Shown here: piece after piece, positions 22,393-25,389 of the stretch
Layout of the letters: each line of letters starts with the position of its first letter
Position numbering within the stretch: the first letter of the stretch is position 1
DNA from: AC-50 sp035640455
GTDB taxonomy: Bacteria > Actinomycetota > Thermoleophilia > Gaiellales > Gaiellaceae
Length of the DNA: 25,389 nucleotides
Assembly (NCBI GenBank): GCA_035640455.1
Contig: DASQWB010000178.1
Span: 1-25,389 of the forward strand
Direction: 5' to 3'
Position numbers and translations under genes: made by a program
The notes under the pieces: generated by a model
Databases searched by the model: none
What the model was told of the DNA's origin: nothing
Seen by the model: only the letters and a program-made list of their open reading frames with translations

Positions 22393-22408
22393 ACGAACAA
22401 GCGTTCGA
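22393..22408. promoter_or_regulatory. LexA/SOS-box-like site upstream of sigH
   Basis: ACGAAC-AAGC-GTTCGA matches 11 of 12 fixed positions of the Gram-positive/actinobacterial SOS box TCGAAC-N4-GTTCGA. It lies between the VOC stop and the sigH promoter, about 27 bp upstream of the -35. Identity is by consensus only; no lexA gene is in the window. Confidence 0.45.
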
Positions 22409-22413
22409 CGCGG

Positions 22414-22824
22414 TTACTCGGAGAACGGGAGCTGCGTCGCGCCGGCCGCCACCTCCCACAGGTAGCCCTCGGTGTCGGCGAAGTAGCCGCTGTAGCCTCC
22501 CCACGCTGCGCGCTCCGCGCGCTTGACGAGCTTCCCGCCCGCACGCTCCGCCTCGGCGAGGACCTCGTCGACGCGCTCCTCCGAGCGGACGGTGTAGGCG
22601 AGCGTGACGCCGCGGAAGCCGGTGCCCTCGGCCGGGACGTCGGCGTCGGCGGCGAGCTCGTCCCACGGGTAGAGCGCGAGCGCCGACGAGCCGCCTCCCA
22701 GGCTGAAGCAGACCCAGTTGTCTTCCTCCTGCAGGATCGGCCAGCCGAGGGCCTCGCCGTAGAACCTCCTGGCGCGCTGTAGGTCCCTGACGCCGAGCGT
22801 GATGACGGCGACGTGCGGCTTCAT
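22414..22824 (-). CDS. VOC family (glyoxalase/bleomycin-resistance fold) protein
   Basis: A 136-residue protein with two beta-alpha-beta-beta-beta modules: VAVITLGVRDLQRARRFYGEALGWPI at the start and YFADTEGYLWEVA at the end, the pattern of metal-binding VOC proteins. Candidate metal ligands are the N-terminal region His4 and the C-terminal Glu in LWEV. It may be a lyase, dioxygenase or binding protein; the substrate is unknown. ATG 22824 overlaps the yacP-like stop by four bases. It separates yacP from sigH, which adjoin in Bacillus. Confidence 0.82.
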   Translation of the reverse strand: MKPHVAVITLGVRDLQRARRFYGEALGWPILQEEDNWVCFSLGGGSSALALYPWDELAADADVPAEGTGFRGVTLAYTVRSEERVDEVLAEAERAGGKLVKRAERAAWGGYSGYFADTEGYLWEVAAGATQLPFSE

Positions 22825-23252
22825 CGTGAGCGGCGCCAGCGCTCGAGGCGCGCGCGGGTCTCGTCGTCGAGGCGGTCGCGGAGCTGAGAGGCGCGCTCGT
22901 CCCGGTGCGCGGCAGGCTCGAGATCGCCGAGGAAGGTCTGCGAGCTGATCTTCGTCACGTCCGCTCCGGACGTACCGCGGATCGTCAGGTCGGAGGAGAC
23001 GAGGCAGACCTCCTCGGTGGCGCGGCTCTCGGCCGCGAGCCGCTCGAGCAGCGAGTCCGCGTGCCGTGCCCAGCGCACCTCGAGCGGGCCGTACGCTTCG
23101 TCCTCGCCGCTGCCGTCGAAGACGAGGATCCCGCGCGCTCCCCGGAGCGCGACGAAGCTCGCAAGCGTGTCGCGGAGCTCCCGCACGTCGCCGAAGCCGC
23201 CCGCGTGGAGGAGGTTGAAGCCGTCGAACAGGTACAGGGTCGGCTCAGCCAT
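22821..23252 (-). CDS. NYN-domain ribonuclease, YacP/Rae1-like
   Basis: A 143-residue PIN-like NYN protein. DGFNLLH (10-16) supplies the first acidic residue, LVFDGSGEDE the second, and EEVCLVSSDLTIRG the SD motif; the FL-DLEP region and a charged C-terminal helix follow. It matches B. subtilis YacP (Rae1), a ribosome-associated endoribonuclease that cleaves mRNA in the A site. Shorter than the about 170 of Rae1, mainly at the N-terminal side. ATG 23252 overlaps the rlmB stop by eight bases. Its position between rlmB and sigH supports the call. Confidence 0.8.
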   Translation of the reverse strand: MAEPTLYLFDGFNLLHAGGFGDVRELRDTLASFVALRGARGILVFDGSGEDEAYGPLEVRWARHADSLLERLAAESRATEEVCLVSSDLTIRGTSGADVTKISSQTFLGDLEPAAHRDERASQLRDRLDDETRARLERWRRSR

Positions 23253-23961
23253 GGCTGCGCTGGCGGCGCGCCTCGTAGAGGAGCAGGGCGGCGGCGACGC
23301 TGACGTTCAGCGACTCGGTGCGGCCGGCGAGCGGGATGCGGACGGCGTCGTCGCACGTCCGGCGGACGAGGGGCCGTAGGCCCTTCCCCTCCGCGCCGAA
23401 GACGAGGGCGAGCCCGCCGTCGAGGTCGGCCTCCCACATCTCAGTGGGCGCGTCCGCGGCCGCGGCGAGGACCCACAGGTCGGGCCGCTTCACGTCGGCC
23501 AGGTAGCGGGCGAGGTTCGTGACGACGCCGACCGGGAGGTGCTCGACCGCGCCCGCTGAGGCTCGGCAGACTGCCGGCGTGACGCGAGCCGAGCGGTGGG
23601 CCGGCAGCACGACACCCGTCGCCCCTGCTCCCTCCGCGGCGCGGCAGACGGCGCCGAGGTTCCGCGGGTCGGTCACCTGGTCGAGGCAGGCGAGGAGCGG
23701 GCGGTCGCCGGCCGCGAGCTCGTAGGCGTCCGCGTAGCGGTACGGCTCGCAGAAGGCGAGCACGCCCTGGTGGTCGCGCGTTCCGGCCGCCTCGGTCAGG
23801 CCCCGTTCGGCCTTGACCTGGGACCTGACGCCGGCGTCGGGCTCTCGCAGCCACGGCTCGGCCTTGAGCGCCCGCTCGGTGACCCACAGCTCGAGCACCT
23901 CGCGGGGGCCGCGCAGCGCCTCACGCACGGCGCGGCGGCCGTAGACCTGCTCCCGCGTCAC
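23245..23961 (-). CDS. rlmB: 23S rRNA (guanosine-2'-O-) methyltransferase RlmB / TrmH family
   Basis: A 238-residue SPOUT methyltransferase. The N-terminal SpoU substrate-binding domain starts VYGRRAVREAL; the SPOUT domain has motif 1 LDQVTDPRNLGAVCRAAE (93-110), motif 2 FGAEGKGL (188-195) and motif 3 IPLAGRTESLNVSVAAA (209-225), with Asn101, Glu191 and Asn219 in place. The expected reaction is SAM-dependent 2'-O-methylation of G2251 (E. coli numbering) in 23S rRNA. GTG 23961 overlaps the cysS stop by four bases (GTGA). Family is sure; the exact target is inferred from the cysS and yacP context. Confidence 0.92.
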   Translation of the reverse strand: MTREQVYGRRAVREALRGPREVLELWVTERALKAEPWLREPDAGVRSQVKAERGLTEAAGTRDHQGVLAFCEPYRYADAYELAAGDRPLLACLDQVTDPRNLGAVCRAAEGAGATGVVLPAHRSARVTPAVCRASAGAVEHLPVGVVTNLARYLADVKRPDLWVLAAAADAPTEMWEADLDGGLALVFGAEGKGLRPLVRRTCDDAVRIPLAGRTESLNVSVAAALLLYEARRQRSHG

Positions 23962-25259
23962 TTCGGGACGAGCTGGAAGCCGCTCTCGACGTCGCGAACC
24001 TCCCAGCCGCGCGCCTCGATCTCCGAGCGAAGGCGATCGGCCTCGTCGAACGATCGACGCTCGCGCGCTTCGCGCCTGCGTTCGGCGAGCTCGAGCAGAT
24101 CCGGTGGGGCGACAGCGGCCTCTGCGACCGATTCGAGCCCGAAGAGCTCGAGGCCCCAGCGGAGCGACGCCGACCGCCCCCGCCGGATCCAGTCATGGAA
24201 GAGCCCGAGTGCCGCGGGTGTGTTGAAGTCGTCGGCGAGAATCTCGTCGAGTCGCGCCGCCTCGATCTCCTCCGGCTCGTATTCGAGACCGACGAAGTAG
24301 TTGCGGAAGGTATCGAGCTGCGCGGCGGCCTCGTCCATCGTCTCGTCGGAGAACTCGATCGGCTTCGACCAATGACCGCGCATGAAGTAGAGGAGGAGCG
24401 TCTCCCGCCCCCAGCGGTCGAGCGCGTCGCGGAGCGTCACGACGTTCCCCTCCGACTTCGACATCTTCGAGCCGGTGAACTGGAGCAGCCCGTTGTGCAT
24501 CCAGACCTTGGCGAACTCGTGACCCGCCGCGCGCGCCTGCGCGAGCTCGTTCTCGTGGTGGGGAAAGCGGAGATCGAGGCCGCCGCCGTGGAGCTCGAAG
24601 ACCGGCCCGAGCCACCTCTCGGCCATCGCTGTGCACTCGATGTGCCAGCCCGGCCGACCCGGCCCCCACGGCGAGTCCCACGCGAAGTCCTCGTGCGGCT
24701 TCTGACCCTTCCAGAGCGCGAAGTCGCGCTGGTCCTGCTTCACGTCGCTCGGCTCCTGGGCGACCATCTCGTCGAGCTTCGCGCCCGAGAGCTTCCCGTA
24801 CTCCGGATCGCGCGCGACGCGGAAGTAGACGTCGCCATTGGCCTGGTAGGCGACGTCGCCGCGGATCAGCTCCTCGACGAGGGCGATGATCTCGGGGATC
24901 GTGTCGCTCGCCTTCGGCTCGACGTCCGGCCGGCCGAGGCCGAGGTCGTCGGTGTCCTCGAAGAACCACTCGGTCGCACGGCGCGCGAGCTCGCGGCTCG
25001 GGATCCCCTGCTTCGCGGCCTCTTCGTAGATGTGGTCGTCGACGTCGGTGATGTTGTGCACGAGCGTGACGTCGTAGCCGCCTCGCTCGAGCCACCGCTT
25101 GAGCCAGAGCCCCAGCACGAACGGGCGCGCGTTGCCGACGTGCACGCGGTGGTAGACCGTCGAGCCGCAGACGTACATGCGAATCGGCCCCGGCGGCGGC
25201 AGCTCGTCCAGGCGCCGTGAAAGCGTGTTGTAGAGGCGGACGGGTCGCCTGTTGTCCAT
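23958..25259 (-). CDS. cysS: Cysteinyl-tRNA synthetase
   Basis: A 433-residue class Ia synthetase, slightly shorter than E. coli CysS (461). The HIGH motif is HVGN (40-43), KMSKS is at 265-269. Zinc ligands Cys31, Cys209, His234 and Glu238 are all present (E. coli Cys28, Cys209, His234, Glu238). The C-terminal DALR-like and anticodon region (RREARERRSFDEADRLRSEIEARGW) is intact. It charges tRNA-Cys in the cytosol. ATG 25259 is supported by TATAAG 6 nt before it, implying a leaderless message. It heads cysS-rlmB-yacP-VOC with overlaps at every junction. Confidence 0.97.
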   Translation of the reverse strand: MDNRRPVRLYNTLSRRLDELPPPGPIRMYVCGSTVYHRVHVGNARPFVLGLWLKRWLERGGYDVTLVHNITDVDDHIYEEAAKQGIPSRELARRATEWFFEDTDDLGLGRPDVEPKASDTIPEIIALVEELIRGDVAYQANGDVYFRVARDPEYGKLSGAKLDEMVAQEPSDVKQDQRDFALWKGQKPHEDFAWDSPWGPGRPGWHIECTAMAERWLGPVFELHGGGLDLRFPHHENELAQARAAGHEFAKVWMHNGLLQFTGSKMSKSEGNVVTLRDALDRWGRETLLLYFMRGHWSKPIEFSDETMDEAAAQLDTFRNYFVGLEYEPEEIEAARLDEILADDFNTPAALGLFHDWIRRGRSASLRWGLELFGLESVAEAAVAPPDLLELAERRREARERRSFDEADRLRSEIEARGWEVRDVESGFQLVPK

Positions 25260-25265
25260 GGCGAA

Positions 25266-25271
25266 CTTATA
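25266..25271 (-). promoter_or_regulatory. -10 element TATAAG of leaderless cysS promoter
   Basis: TATAAG on the minus strand ends 6 nt before ATG 25259. It is the AT-richest point in the 37-bp divergent gap. Confidence 0.5.
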
Positions 25272-25280
25272 ACGGTCGGC

Positions 25281-25286
25281 TAGGGT
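25281..25286 (+). promoter_or_regulatory. -10 element TAGGGT of the right-edge gene
   Basis: TAGGGT lies 10 nt before GTG 25297; the transcript would have a leader of only a few bases. It is 9 bp from the cysS -10 element on the other strand. Confidence 0.4.
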
Positions 25287-25296
25287 CCCGTTTGCT

Positions 25297-25389
25297 GTGG
25301 CAGTTCGGCGTCGCGGACCGGGCGCTGCGGCCGCGGTCGCCGTGGCACTCGTCGCAGCCGTCCTTCTCGGCGGCGCATGGGCCGTCGAC
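25297..25389 (+). CDS. Exported or membrane protein, N-terminal fragment (partial)
   Basis: GTG 25297 opens a frame that is still open at the window edge (31 codons). It reads as a signal peptide or membrane anchor: basic start (VAVRRRGPG), then an Ala/Val/Leu core (AVAVALVAAVLLGGAWA). The mature protein is outside the window, so no function is offered. The start is supported by the -10 hexamer and by the N-terminal charge pattern. Confidence 0.55.
   Translation, partial: MAVRRRGPGAAAAVAVALVAAVLLGGAWAVD

Noticed and set aside
1..25389. Mobile elements, CRISPR array, toxin-antitoxin or defence island
   Set aside because: No transposase, integrase, terminal inverted repeats, spaced direct repeats or defence-family domains were found on either strand.

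Overview
The window is high-GC bacterial DNA with many GTG starts, packed gene clusters and four-base stop/start overlaps. Gene content points to Actinobacteria, most likely the class Thermoleophilia: a fused biotin carboxylase/carrier subunit of AccA3 type, DrrA-type ABC export, PgsA, Cys-rich orphan small proteins, and a SigH-like sigma factor beside a YacP-type NYN protein. The class assignment is inference. I see no insertion sequence, phage gene, CRISPR array or rRNA.

Layout. 1-1386 (+): end of an SDR gene, a membrane-anchored PDZ/S16 protease and a small Cys-rich protein. 1370-3779 (-): MFS exporter and PLP aminotransferase. 3968-6641 (-): sucC, an unexpected SAM methyltransferase, then sucD, each joined by a 4-nt overlap. 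6753-8488 (+): a two-gene ABC exporter. 8858-10624 (-): acyl-CoA carboxylase alpha subunit, divergent by only 21 bp from pgsA (10646-11188, +). 11246-11425 (-): a small possible carboxylase epsilon subunit. 11530-14847 (+): NlpC/P60 hydrolase, a 33-residue membrane microprotein, a GGDEF plus HD-GYP protein and a 52-residue basic protein. 15059-17683 (-): secreted protein and carboxylase beta subunit, with a possible short ORF after the latter. 17893-21092 (+): a Cys/Met-type PLP enzyme coupled to an orphan hybrid-sensor histidine kinase. 21061-25259 (-): cysS, rlmB, yacP/rae1, a VOC gene, sigH, tRNA-Thr(UGU) and an SRPBCC gene. The right edge holds the start of an exported protein (+).

How the parts relate. 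Three regions serve central metabolism (succinyl-CoA synthetase, acyl-CoA carboxylase, phospholipid head-group synthesis). The right-hand block is translation and RNA maintenance plus a sigma factor, in the order known from Bacillus subtilis. The middle holds envelope and cyclic-di-GMP functions.

The most pervasive signal outside the genes is a TANNNT-like -10 hexamer ending 6-10 nt before the start codon of nearly every gene that begins a transcription unit. This implies that leaderless mRNAs are the rule here, while internal genes rely on overlaps. The points most worth following are the methyltransferase between sucC and sucD, the microprotein upstream of the c-di-GMP enzyme, the tRNA whose 3' end abuts the SRPBCC start codon, and a near-consensus SOS box upstream of sigH.
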